Part shown: piece after piece, positions 6,052 to 13,108 of the stretch
How positions within the stretch are numbered: the stretch's first letter is position 1
Layout of the letters: every line of letters begins with the position of its first letter
NCBI GenBank assembly: GCA_028869035.1
Contig: JAGWTL010000050.1
Coordinates: 1 to 13,108 of the forward strand
Reading direction: 5' to 3'
Length of the DNA stretch: 13,108 bases
DNA from: Burkholderiales bacterium
GTDB lineage: Bacteria; Pseudomonadota; Gammaproteobacteria; Burkholderiales; Burkholderiaceae_C
Translations under genes and position numbers: made by a program
Notes under the pieces: model-generated
What the model saw: only the letters and a program-made list of their open reading frames with translations
Database searches by the model: none
What the model was told of the DNA's origin: nothing

Positions 6052-7236
6052 CTAGGGCCGCTGGCGTATCACCAGGGTCGGCAGGTTCAGCGTCTTGATG
6101 CGCAGCGCGGCCTGCTCGGCCTCGGCCTGGCGCGTGAAGGGGCCCACACGCACGCGCATCAGCTTGCCCTTGGGGCTCTCGAAGGATTCCGCCCCTGCCT
6201 CCAGACCCAGCGCCTGCACCTCGGCCAGGGCCTTCTGCGCGTTTGCTTCCTGGGCGTAGGCGCCCACCTGGATCACCCAGACATAACGCAACTGCGGTGC
6301 ACTGGCGCCAGGACGCGGTACGGCCGGCGGGGCCACCGCCACAGGGGTCGCAGCCGCCGGGTGCGCGGGCGCAGGTGTCGTAACAGGCTCCAGCCTGGCC
6401 GGCGCCGCGCTGCGATCGGAGGCGTTGACCATGGCCGGCTTGCCGTCAGCAGCAGCCGGTCGGGCCGCCGCAGGGGCCGCGGGCAGACTCGCGGCTTGGG
6501 CCACCTGGGGGGTCTCGGGGGCTGCAGTCGCCACCGCTGGCGTTGCAGTTGCGGCCGTGACCGGCGCGCTGGCCGGCGATACAGGCACACTGGCCAGCAC
6601 GGCCGGCGCAGGTGCGGCCGCCAAAGCACGAACCTGGCCGGACTGGCCGCCAGCCAGCGAGTGCTCTTCCCGCGAGGCCAGCTGGGGCAGGCCACTTTCG
6701 GCGCCCTGGAACCAGTTCAGCAAGGACAGCACCAGCGCCAACAACACCGCATTGCCCAGGCCCAGCAGCAGCAGGCGGCGGCTGTCCGGCGCCCGGCTGG
6801 CCAGCACCGTGGCTGCGTCCTTCACCTCGGGGGCCGTGCGCAGCGCGTCTGAGATCTTCTCGTTGCAATGGGTGTAGAACCAGGCGTTGGCGTACATGCC
6901 CGGCACGACAAAGGCCGTCGTCAGCAGCAGCAGGGACAACAGAACGGCGCTGGCGTCGGAATAGTTGAACACCAGTTTGCCCACGCCGAAGACCAGCAGC
7001 GCCAACCCCATCAGCGCGCCCACATAGGCCAGGGCCCAGCCCCACATCCTGCGGTAGACCAGCCAGTTGAAGGTGGTCCAGTAGGCCGCCCAGTTCCAGC
7101 TGCTGCCGGCCTTGCCCTCGCCGTCAAAGCGGGCGAAATGGCGCAGGTAATAGTCCTGCGCGCGCGGGCCGATGGCGGCGCGGTAAAGGTAGGCGGTGTC
7201 GCCAGACGCAAGCTTGGGGGAGGAGTCCTTGGCCAT
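6052..7236 (-). CDS. DUF2628 membrane protein fused to a C-terminal SPOR domain
   Basis: 394 residues. The N-terminal part (about 15-150) has the DUF2628 pattern: a soluble head, then NWAAYWTTFNWLVYRRMWGWALAYVG (48-73 in outline) and hydrophobic stretches near 66-88, 95-120 and 154-176. Residues 205-315 are a low-complexity Ala/Pro/Val linker long enough to span the periplasm. Residues 317-394 form a SPOR domain (YVWVIQVGAYAQEANAQKAL, MRVRVGPFTRQAEAEQAALRIK), which in known proteins binds glycan strands lacking stem peptides at the division septum. With three membrane segments the SPOR domain would be periplasmic, as required. A role in envelope or division-site biology is inferred from the domain only. 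The start at 7236 has just a weak GGAA upstream. The gene is convergent with the oxidoreductase. Confidence 0.85.
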   Translation of the reverse strand: MAKDSSPKLASGDTAYLYRAAIGPRAQDYYLRHFARFDGEGKAGSSWNWAAYWTTFNWLVYRRMWGWALAYVGALMGLALLVFGVGKLVFNYSDASAVLLSLLLLTTAFVVPGMYANAWFYTHCNEKISDALRTAPEVKDAATVLASRAPDSRRLLLLGLGNAVLLALVLSLLNWFQGAESGLPQLASREEHSLAGGQSGQVRALAAAPAPAVLASVPVSPASAPVTAATATPAVATAAPETPQVAQAASLPAAPAAARPAAADGKPAMVNASDRSAAPARLEPVTTPAPAHPAAATPVAVAPPAVPRPGASAPQLRYVWVIQVGAYAQEANAQKALAEVQALGLEAGAESFESPKGKLMRVRVGPFTRQAEAEQAALRIKTLNLPTLVIRQRP

Positions 7237-7280
7237 CGTGGATGTTCCAGGTATGCCCGGAGTCTAATTCACATTGGCCG

Positions 7281-7305
7281 CCACGCCACGTCTGACGTGC
7301 CGTGG
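7281..7305. repeat. Inverted repeat between recG and the SPOR gene
   Basis: CCACGCCACGTC and GACGTGCCGTGG pair at 11 of 12 positions around a single T, 30 bp after the recG stop and 45 bp before the SPOR-gene start. It could end the recG transcript as a hairpin, though no T-run follows on the minus strand, or be an operator for the SPOR gene. Confidence 0.5.
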
Positions 7306-7334
7306 ATGCTACACATTTGCAACTGATCGGCGCC

Positions 7335-9461
7335 TTAGGCTTTCAAATAGTTGGTCCTGCTCCCCAGCCAGCGCATGACGTGCCGTTCGGCCAGGTCCGG
7401 GTGCCGGTCCAGCATCACGGGCGCCGCCTCGCGCGCCCAGGCCAGCAGTTGGCTGTCCTCCGCCAGGTCAGCAAAACGCAGCAGGGCCGCGCCGGACTGG
7501 CGCGCGCCCAGAAACTCACCCGGCCCGCGGATGTCCAGGTCGCGCCGCGCGATCTCGAAGCCATCGCTCGTCTCGGCCATGGCCTTGAGGCGCTCGCGCG
7601 CGGTCTCGCCCAGTCGCGGTGCATCCCCGGTGGAATACAGCAGCACGCAAGCCGAGGCCGCCGCCCCGCGCCCCACCCGCCCGCGCAACTGGTGCAGCTG
7701 CGACAGGCCGAAACGCTCGGCGTGCTCGATCACCATCAGCGTGGCATTGGGCACGTCCACCCCCACCTCGATCACCGTGGTGCTGACCAGCACGCCCATC
7801 GACCCACTGGTGAAGAGCGACATCACCGCCTTTTTCTCGGCCACGGGCATACGCGAATGCAGCAGGCCCACCATCACTCCCGGCAAGGCTGCACTCAACT
7901 CCGCATGGGTCTCGGTGGCATTGGTCAGATCGAGCATCTCGCTCTCCTCGATCAACGGACAGACCCAGTAGACCTGCCGGCCCTGCTCCAGCTGGCCGCG
8001 GATGCGCTGGATCACCTCGTCGCGCCGCTGCTCCGACACCACCTTGGTCACGATGGGGCTACGGCCCGGCGGCAACTCGTCGATGGTCGACACATCCAGG
8101 TCCGCGTAGTAACTCATGGCCAGCGTGCGCGGTATGGGCGTCGCCGTCATCATCAACATGTGTGGTTCCAGGTCCTCGCCATTGGTCTTGCTGCGCAGGG
8201 CCAGGCGCTGCGCCACGCCAAACCTGTGCTGCTCGTCGATGATGGCCAGGGCCAGGTTCTTGAACTGCACCTGCTCCTGGATCACCGCGTGCGTACCCAC
8301 CACCAGGCCGGCCTCACCCCGCTCGATCAGGCCCAGCATCTCGGTGCGTTCCTTTTTCTTCTGGCTGCCGGTGAGCCAGGCCACACGCACGCCCAGCGGT
8401 TCCAGCCAGCCCACCAGCTTGCGGAAGTGCTGGTAGGCCAGGATCTCGGTGGGGGCCATCAGCGCACACTGCCAGCCCGCGTCCATGCAGACCGTCGCGG
8501 CCAGCGCGGCCACCACGGTCTTGCCGGAACCCACGTCTCCCTGCAAGAGGCGGTGCATGGGCTGGTGCTGCGCGAGGTCGCGGGCGATCTCTTCGCTGAC
8601 GCGCCGCTGCGCCCCGGTAAGCTGGAAAGGCAGCGCGGCCAGCAGTCGCTCGTGCAGCGGCAACATCCGTTCAGGCTGAGCCCTGTCGAAGGGCCCTTCG
8701 ACAAGCTCAGGGCGAACGGGGACGAGCACCGGCGCGCGCAGGTGCTCACGCTCGCGGCGTGACTGCAGCTGCGACAGCTGCTGGGCCAGCAGCTCCTCGA
8801 CCTTCAGGCGCTGCCAGGCCGGGTGCGTGCGGTCTTCCAGCTGGGCCAGCATCACATCGGGCGTGGGGTGGTGCAGAAACTCCAGCGCCTGCTTGAGTGT
8901 CCACAATGGCCGCAGCTTGAGCTGGGCCGCCACCTCGGTCGGCAGCGTGTCGGAGAGTTCGGCCCGCGTCAGGCCGCTGAGCACGGCCTTGCGCAGATAA
9001 GGCTGGGGCAGGCCCGCCACCGTGGGGTAGACAGGGGTGAGCGCCGTGGGCAGCGCGCCGCTGGCCGCCTTGCAATGCGGGTGCACCATGGTCCAGCCCA
9101 GGAAGCCGCCGCTGAGCTCGCCACGGGCGCGGATCTTCGTGCCCACGGCCAGGGCCTTCTGCTGCGAGGGATAAAAATTGAAGAACCGCAGCACGCAGCT
9201 GTCGCTGCCGTCGTTCACGGTCACCAGCAGCTGGCGGCGCGGGCGGTAGGCCACCTCGCAGGCCGTGACCTCGGCCTCGATCTGCGCGGTGTCGCCCTCG
9301 CGTGCGTCGGCCAGCCGGGTTATGCGCGTCTCGTCCTCGTAACGCAGCGGCAGGTGCAGGGCCAGGTCGATGTCGCGCAGAAGGCCCAGCTTGTGCAGGG
9401 CCTTCTGCGGGGCCGACAAGGGCTTGTCGGCTGCTTTGGCAGGGGCGCGGTCCCGGGTCAT
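7335..9461 (-). CDS. recG: ATP-dependent DNA helicase RecG
   Basis: 708 residues; E. coli RecG has 693. RecG reverses stalled forks and processes Holliday junctions and R-loops. The N-terminal wedge/OB domain is at about 20-235 (DIDLALHLPLRYEDETRI, LRFFNF). Helicase motifs follow: Walker A GDVGSGKT (308-315), DEQH (409-412), TATPIPRT (439-446) and QLRGRVGRG (591-599). The C-terminal end (RDLDIRGPGEFLGARQSG and RHPDL) is normal. Residues 248-265 (PVRPELVEGPFDRAQPER) are encoded by a 53-bp palindromic repeat inserted in frame between the wedge domain and the first helicase domain; this explains most of the extra length. All motifs are intact, so the enzyme is probably active. It lies 43 bp after the Bug-protein stop on the same strand, but no operon logic links the two. 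Confidence 0.97.
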   Translation of the reverse strand: MTRDRAPAKAADKPLSAPQKALHKLGLLRDIDLALHLPLRYEDETRITRLADAREGDTAQIEAEVTACEVAYRPRRQLLVTVNDGSDSCVLRFFNFYPSQQKALAVGTKIRARGELSGGFLGWTMVHPHCKAASGALPTALTPVYPTVAGLPQPYLRKAVLSGLTRAELSDTLPTEVAAQLKLRPLWTLKQALEFLHHPTPDVMLAQLEDRTHPAWQRLKVEELLAQQLSQLQSRREREHLRAPVLVPVRPELVEGPFDRAQPERMLPLHERLLAALPFQLTGAQRRVSEEIARDLAQHQPMHRLLQGDVGSGKTVVAALAATVCMDAGWQCALMAPTEILAYQHFRKLVGWLEPLGVRVAWLTGSQKKKERTEMLGLIERGEAGLVVGTHAVIQEQVQFKNLALAIIDEQHRFGVAQRLALRSKTNGEDLEPHMLMMTATPIPRTLAMSYYADLDVSTIDELPPGRSPIVTKVVSEQRRDEVIQRIRGQLEQGRQVYWVCPLIEESEMLDLTNATETHAELSAALPGVMVGLLHSRMPVAEKKAVMSLFTSGSMGVLVSTTVIEVGVDVPNATLMVIEHAERFGLSQLHQLRGRVGRGAAASACVLLYSTGDAPRLGETARERLKAMAETSDGFEIARRDLDIRGPGEFLGARQSGAALLRFADLAEDSQLLAWAREAAPVMLDRHPDLAERHVMRWLGSRTNYLKA
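8667..8719. repeat. REP-like palindromic element inside recG
   Basis: The 53-bp element has outer arms CCGTTCAGGCTGAGC (8667-8681) and GCTCAGGGCGAACGG (8705-8719), which pair at 12 of 15 positions, and a perfect 20-bp palindromic core at 8684-8703 (TGTCGAAGGGCCCTTCGACA). Its translation in recG gives VRPELVEG, and another frame gives SPVEG and FDKLRANG. I know these peptides as recurring translations of a dispersed proteobacterial repeat that often invades coding sequence. Here it keeps the reading frame. Confidence 0.85.
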
Positions 9462-9504
9462 GCGCGGATTGTGCCCGCCCTCCGGGCCTGCACTCAGGGC
9501 CGGC

Positions 9505-10470
9505 TCACTGCGGTTCGATCTTCGCGTCGCGGATGGCCTTGGCCCACTTGGCGCTTTCGCGCTGGCTGCGCTGGGCCAGGGCTTCGGGCGTGCCGGGCTC
9601 GGTGGCGAAGCCGATGGCGGCGAAGCGCTCCTGGATATCCGGGCTCTGCGCCGCGTGGTTGATGGCCTGGTTCAGCCTGGCCACGACCTCGGGCGGCGTG
9701 CCGGCCGGCGCGAAGACCGCGAAGTAGGCGATCAGCTCGTAGTCCTTCAGGCCCAGGGCCTCGTTCACGGTGGGCAGCTCGGGGATGGCGGCCGAGCGTT
9801 TCGTCGAGGTGACGGCCAGGCCGCGGATCTTGCCGGCCTTGACCTGGGGCAGGGTCACGGCGAAGTCGGCGCTGAACATCATCACCTGGCCGCCGATCAG
9901 GTCGGTCATGGCGGCCGGGCCGCTCTTGTAGGGCACGTTGGTCATCTGCACACCGGCCATGCTGGCCAGCATCTCGGACGACACCAGCTGCGAGGTGCTG
10001 GCGCTGGCGAAGGTCACGTGGCCGGGTTTGGCCTTGGCCAGGTCGACGAACTCGCGCAGGGTCCTGGCCGGCACATCGTTGTTGACGGCCACGATCAGGG
10101 GCACCGAGCCCTGGTAGCCGACCGGCACGAAGGCCGTGTCCTGGTCGTAGGGCAGCTTCTTCATCAGGCTCTTGAGCGCGGCGTTGGTGCTGTTGGTGCC
10201 GAACAGGATGGTGTAGCCGTCCGGCGCGGCCTTGGCCACGGCATCGGCGCCCAGCATGCCGTTCACGCCGGCCTTGTTCTCGATCACGATGGGCTGGCCC
10301 AGGGTCTCGGACATCTTGGCCGCGAAGGCGCGGCCGATCTGGTCCGTGGCGCTGCCCGCCGCGAAGGGCACGATGCCCTTGATGGGCTTGTTCGGATAGG
10401 GCTGCGCGAAGGCGGCGGCACCGAGCAGGGCCGCACCCAGCAGGGCGATGGAACGAGGCAGGAATCGCAT
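9505..10470 (-). CDS. Bug-family periplasmic binding protein (TctC-like)
   Basis: 321 residues from MRFLPRS. An upstream in-frame ATG at 10500 would add 10 polar residues and overlap the preceding gene, while AAGGAG 6 nt before 10470 fixes the shorter start. Residues 1-22 are a signal peptide (cleavage after AFA). The mature N-terminus YPNKPIKGIVPFAAGSATDQIGR (25-47 in outline), APDGYTILFG and VPYKSGPAAMTDLIGGQV are hallmarks of Bug proteins, the binding components related to tripartite tricarboxylate transporters. Ligands are usually carboxylates or related small acids. No TctA/TctB membrane genes lie in the window, which is common because Bug genes are abundant orphans in this order. It follows the AtuA-related gene by 26 bp on the same strand, so it probably belongs to that operon and may collect its substrate; the ligand is unknown. 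Confidence 0.93.
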   Translation of the reverse strand: MRFLPRSIALLGAALLGAAAFAQPYPNKPIKGIVPFAAGSATDQIGRAFAAKMSETLGQPIVIENKAGVNGMLGADAVAKAAPDGYTILFGTNSTNAALKSLMKKLPYDQDTAFVPVGYQGSVPLIVAVNNDVPARTLREFVDLAKAKPGHVTFASASTSQLVSSEMLASMAGVQMTNVPYKSGPAAMTDLIGGQVMMFSADFAVTLPQVKAGKIRGLAVTSTKRSAAIPELPTVNEALGLKDYELIAYFAVFAPAGTPPEVVARLNQAINHAAQSPDIQERFAAIGFATEPGTPEALAQRSQRESAKWAKAIRDAKIEPQ

Positions 10471-10476
10471 ATGTGT

Positions 10477-10482
10477 CTCCTT
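10477..10482 (-). promoter_or_regulatory. Shine-Dalgarno that sets the Bug-protein start
   Basis: The minus strand reads AAGGAG at 10482-10477, 6 nt before the ATG at 10470. It excludes the upstream in-frame ATG at 10500, which lies inside the end of the preceding gene. Confidence 0.75.
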
Positions 10483-10496
10483 GTGTGATGAATGAT

Positions 10497-10808
10497 TCAA
10501 CCCGGATCCAGAGGCAAATCGAGGATGGCGCCGCTCAGGCTCTTGCCGTGCGCGTCCAGCGCCAGCGAGCGCGTGACGCCACCGCCCAGCGCATCATGCA
10601 TGACGAAATGCACCGCCCCAAGCTGCGGCAGCGGGTAGCGGTCCACCGCGCCGTGCACGCTGTCGCGGTAGCAGGCGCGCACGCGCGCGGCGCTCAGGGC
10701 ACGCTCCAGCACCGGGTAGTGCGCCGGGTCCAGCGCGATGACACTGAGCGTCGCACGGTTGCCCTTGTCACCGGAGCGGGCGTAAGCGATGTCGCCGATC
10801 TTTTTCAT
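10497..10808 (-). CDS. AtuA-related protein (ferredoxin-fold domain, stand-alone)
   Basis: 103 residues. The opening IGDIAYARSGDKGNRATLSVIA (4-25 in outline) and the closing GGGVTRSLALDAHGKSLSGAILDLPLD match the small domain found next to, or fused to the C-terminus of, AtuA/DUF1446 proteins. No catalytic motif or function is established for it. The ATG follows the TGA of the AtuA-like gene after a single base, and GGAG inside the end of that gene lies 7 nt before the start, so the two are translationally coupled and their products probably form one functional unit. The gene ends 26 bp before the Bug-protein start. Confidence 0.88.
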   Translation of the reverse strand: MKKIGDIAYARSGDKGNRATLSVIALDPAHYPVLERALSAARVRACYRDSVHGAVDRYPLPQLGAVHFVMHDALGGGVTRSLALDAHGKSLSGAILDLPLDPG

Positions 10809-10809
10809 G

Positions 10810-12147
10810 TCAGAGCTCCAGCACCTGACAGGTGGGGGTGACCGCGCTGCGGGGGATCAGGGCCGACGCAGCCGCCACCACCTCGCGCACAGCCTGCGTC
10901 ACGCCGCCGCCGCCGGCCGGGCCGTTGAGGTACAGGGCCTCGACTTCCTGGCCCACGCGCTCGGCCTGGGCGCGCGTGGTCGTGCGCACGGCCAGGCGCA
11001 CACGCACCTCGTAGGGTTCGCGGTCGGCCCCCAGGCCGGGGCCATGCATGGCGTTGACGCCGATCAGCTCGGCCCGACATTCGAGCCCGCCCAGGCCGAT
11101 GCGCTGCAGGCGATGCCTGAGCACCGCCAGGGCCAGCTCGCCGCGCGCCCGTGCGCCGGGGCCGGCGTAGGAAATCTGCCCTTCACCGATGTAGCCCTCG
11201 CGATAGCCCAGCGTCACCTTCAGCTGCTCGGGCCGGGCGCTGCCGCTGGCGCCCTGCACCCGCACGCGGTCGGCGCCCGCTTCCTGCAGCTGCACGCGCG
11301 AGAAATCGGCCACCACATCGGGCTGCAGATAACGCTGCGGATCTTCCAGCTCATAGAGCAGCTGCGCGGTGCAGGTCAGGCGGTCCACACGCCCACCCGT
11401 ACCCGCCAGCTTGGTGATGACGGCACGGCCATCGGCCTGCACCTCGGCCAGCGGAAAACCCACGTCTTCGAGGCGCGGGATGTCGATGCGGCCCGGGTCG
11501 GCGATATAACCGCCGCTGACCTGGGCCGCGCACTCCAGCAGATGGCCGATGACGATACCTTGCCCGAGCAAGGGCCAGTCATCGGCGCGCCAGCCGTAGT
11601 GCTGCATGAGCGGTGCGAGGAACAGGGCCGGGTCGGCCACGCGGCCGGTGATCACCACATCGGCGCCTGACTGCAGGGCCGGCAGCAGGGCATCGGCGCC
11701 CAGGTAGGCATTGGCCGAAATCAGCCGGCCGTCCAGGCAACGCACCGTCTGCTCCGATTCGAGCAGGGGCACATCGTTTGCCTGCATCCAGGGCAACACG
11801 TCGTCGCCCAGCACTACGGCCACGCGCAGGCGCGACAGGCCCAGTTCGCGCGCCACCTCCAGCACGGCCTCGCCTGCGGCCAGCGGATTGGCCGCGCCCA
11901 TATTGGTGACGATGCGTGTGCCCTGGCGCAGACAGGCCGGCAGCACGGCGCGCATGCGCTCCTGGAGCATGGGGTCGTAACCGGATCGCGGGTCCTGGCT
12001 GCGCCGCAGCTGGGCCAGCGCGATGGTGCGTTCGGCCAGGCATTCGAAGGCGAGCACGTCCAGCTCGCCGCGCTCGGCCAGGTCGCGGGCGGGATCGATG
12101 CGGTCGCCCGAATAGCCGGCGCCCGATCCGATGCGGAATGCTTTCAT
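10810..12147 (-). CDS. Acyclic terpene utilisation AtuA-family protein (DUF1446)
   Basis: 445 residues. The N-terminus FRIGSGAGYSGDRIDPARDL (4-23) with ELDVLAFECLAERTIAL (28-44) is diagnostic of the DUF1446/AtuA core, and TNMGAANPLAAG (81-92) and VVITGRVADPALFLAPL follow as expected. AtuA was named from the Pseudomonas gene cluster for citronellol/geraniol catabolism, but its biochemical role is unknown, and many homologues lie in other acyl-CoA pathways. Here it is followed by a coupled AtuA-related gene and a Bug binding protein, with no acyl-CoA dehydrogenase, carboxylase or hydratase in view, so a terpene substrate is not supported by context. No good ribosome site is seen before the ATG at 12147. 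It is divergent from queA across about 107 bp. Confidence 0.92.
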   Translation of the reverse strand: MKAFRIGSGAGYSGDRIDPARDLAERGELDVLAFECLAERTIALAQLRRSQDPRSGYDPMLQERMRAVLPACLRQGTRIVTNMGAANPLAAGEAVLEVARELGLSRLRVAVVLGDDVLPWMQANDVPLLESEQTVRCLDGRLISANAYLGADALLPALQSGADVVITGRVADPALFLAPLMQHYGWRADDWPLLGQGIVIGHLLECAAQVSGGYIADPGRIDIPRLEDVGFPLAEVQADGRAVITKLAGTGGRVDRLTCTAQLLYELEDPQRYLQPDVVADFSRVQLQEAGADRVRVQGASGSARPEQLKVTLGYREGYIGEGQISYAGPGARARGELALAVLRHRLQRIGLGGLECRAELIGVNAMHGPGLGADREPYEVRVRLAVRTTTRAQAERVGQEVEALYLNGPAGGGGVTQAVREVVAAASALIPRSAVTPTCQVLEL

Positions 12148-12177
12148 GCGATCGATTATTTCACCGGCCTGCTGCAG

Positions 12178-12189
12178 TCCCGCGCGGGA
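12178..12189. repeat. 12-bp perfect palindrome between the AtuA-like gene and queA
   Basis: TCCCGCGCGGGA is perfectly self-complementary and lies 31 bp before the AtuA-like start, in the divergent region. It is a candidate operator for the AtuA-like operon. Its all-GC core means chance is also a fair explanation. Confidence 0.35.
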
Positions 12190-12254
12190 ATACCCCAGCC
12201 ATGAGAAAATGCCGTCTTCTTCACTTGGAACGGGTCCGTCCGGCCCTCAAGCGC

Positions 12255-13108
12255 ATGCCTCAAGTTGCCGACGCCGAACGCGTCTTTACCCTCAGCGATT
12301 TCGACTTCCAGCTCCCGCCGGAGCTGATCGCCCAGCACCCCGCCCCCGAACGCAGCGCCTCGCGCCTGCTCGACGGCCGCGCGCTGCCGCCCACCGACCG
12401 CATCTTCCGCGAGCTGCCCGCCCTGCTGCAGCCGGGTGACCTGCTGGTCTTCAACGACACCAAGGTCGTCAAGGCCCGCCTGTACGGCGAGAAGCCCACC
12501 GGCGGCAAGCTGGAGCTGCTGGTGGAACGCGTGCTGACCGGCCACGAGGTGGTGGCGCACATGAAGGTCAGCAAACGTCCGGCCGTGGGCACCGTGCTGC
12601 TGATGGCGGGCGGCTACACCGCCGAATTGCTGGACCGCTGGCCTGACGAAGACGGTCAACTATTCCGCCTGCGCTTCAGCGACGAGCCTCACGCGCTGAT
12701 GGAACAGCACGGTCACGTGCCCTTGCCGCCCTATATCGCACGTCACCCTGCCCAGGGTGACGAGATCGAACCCGGCGACAGCGCCGAGGACGTGGCGCGT
12801 TACCAAACCGTCTTCGCCGCCAAACCCGGCGCCGCCGCCGCGCCCACCGCTGCCCTGCACTTCGACGAAGGCCTACTGGCCGCGCTGGCTGCGCGCGGCG
12901 TGCAGCGCGCCAACGTCACCCTGCACGTGGGCGCCGGCACCTTCTCACCCGTGAAAACCGAGAACCTTGCCGAACACCGCATGCACCGCGAATGGTACGA
13001 AGTGCCCACCGCCACGCAGCAGGCCATCGCCGAGACCAAGGCTCGTGGCGGCCGCATCGTCGCCGTGGGCACCACCACCATCCGCACCCTTGAATCCTGG
13101 GCCAAGAC
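12255..13108 (+). CDS. queA: tRNA preQ1(34) S-adenosylmethionine ribosyltransferase-isomerase, partial
   Basis: The first 284 residues are present and the frame runs off the window; about 60-70 residues should be missing from a family length near 350. QueA transfers and isomerises the ribosyl part of AdoMet onto preQ1 at the wobble base of tRNA, giving epoxyqueuosine. Visible family segments are FTLSDFDFQLPPELIAQHP (11-29), GDLLVFNDTKVVKARL (61-76), NVTLHVGAGTFSPVKTE (220-236), HRMHREWYEV (241-250) and GGRIVAVGTTTIRTLE (265-280). I chose the ATG at 12255 because it leaves the usual short lead before FTLSDFDF. An in-frame ATG at 12201 would add 18 basic residues; neither has a clear ribosome site. 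Its usual partner tgt is not in view. Confidence 0.95.
   Translation, partial: MPQVADAERVFTLSDFDFQLPPELIAQHPAPERSASRLLDGRALPPTDRIFRELPALLQPGDLLVFNDTKVVKARLYGEKPTGGKLELLVERVLTGHEVVAHMKVSKRPAVGTVLLMAGGYTAELLDRWPDEDGQLFRLRFSDEPHALMEQHGHVPLPPYIARHPAQGDEIEPGDSAEDVARYQTVFAAKPGAAAAPTAALHFDEGLLAALAARGVQRANVTLHVGAGTFSPVKTENLAEHRMHREWYEVPTATQQAIAETKARGGRIVAVGTTTIRTLESWAK

Noticed and set aside
7302..8762. 486-codon plus-strand open frame over recG
   Set aside because: It is the antisense of recG, whose helicase motifs are unambiguous. It is His/Gln-rich as expected of a shadow frame in high-GC DNA, and has no ribosome site or family resemblance.
9473..9487. GCCCG/CGGGC hairpin between the Bug gene and recG as a terminator
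   Set aside because: It has a five-base-pair stem and no T-run in GC-rich DNA, so it is not distinguishable from chance.
9370..10488. 372-codon plus-strand open frame over the Bug-protein gene
   Set aside because: It is Gly/His-rich antisense of a well-supported Bug protein; the minus strand has the signal peptide, family motifs and Shine-Dalgarno.
12156..12659. 167-codon minus-strand open frame at the start of queA
   Set aside because: The plus strand encodes conserved QueA segments over the same bases.

Overview
The window looks like part of a chromosome from a Burkholderiales betaproteobacterium, most likely Comamonadaceae. The grounds are high GC over most of its length, the core genes ubiA, dps, oxyR, recG and queA in one block, an orphan Bug-family (TctC-like) binding protein, and an AtuA/AtuA-related gene pair. 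No rRNA, tRNA, CRISPR array, transposase or integrase is visible. No stretch longer than about 125 bases lacks a gene.

Layout. Bases 1-1714 are visibly less GC-rich than the rest and hold accessory genes: the tail of an unidentified plus-strand gene (1-120), a membrane-anchored LprI-like protein with a C-terminal zinc ribbon (117-953, minus), and an orphan protein with weak GIY-YIG nuclease features (1060-1659, minus). Bases 1715-4796 are a minus-strand run. In transcription order it is a small secreted protein, oxyR, dps and ubiA. A 124-bp imperfect palindrome lies between dps and ubiA and includes the last codons of dps. Next come a divergent plus-strand Old Yellow Enzyme-type oxidoreductase (4921-6042), convergent with a DUF2628-SPOR membrane protein (6052-7236, minus), then recG (7335-9461, minus), which carries an in-frame palindromic repeat. 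Bases 9505-12147 are a compact minus-strand operon of AtuA-like protein, small AtuA-related protein and Bug-type periplasmic binding protein. The window ends inside queA (from 12255, plus).

How the genes work together. OxyR (both redox cysteines present) and Dps form a peroxide-response pair: sensor/regulator, then iron-sequestering DNA protector, 25 bp apart. UbiA (ubiquinone side-chain attachment), RecG (fork rescue) and QueA (queuosine synthesis) are housekeeping. The AtuA-like pair plus the Bug protein suggests uptake and catabolism of a carboxylated compound, but the substrate cannot be read from the sequence. No clearly new multi-gene system is evident. The most unusual items are the long palindrome at the dps 3' end, the repeat embedded in recG, the LprI-TM-zinc-ribbon fusion, and the orphan GIY-YIG-like protein in the low-GC segment.
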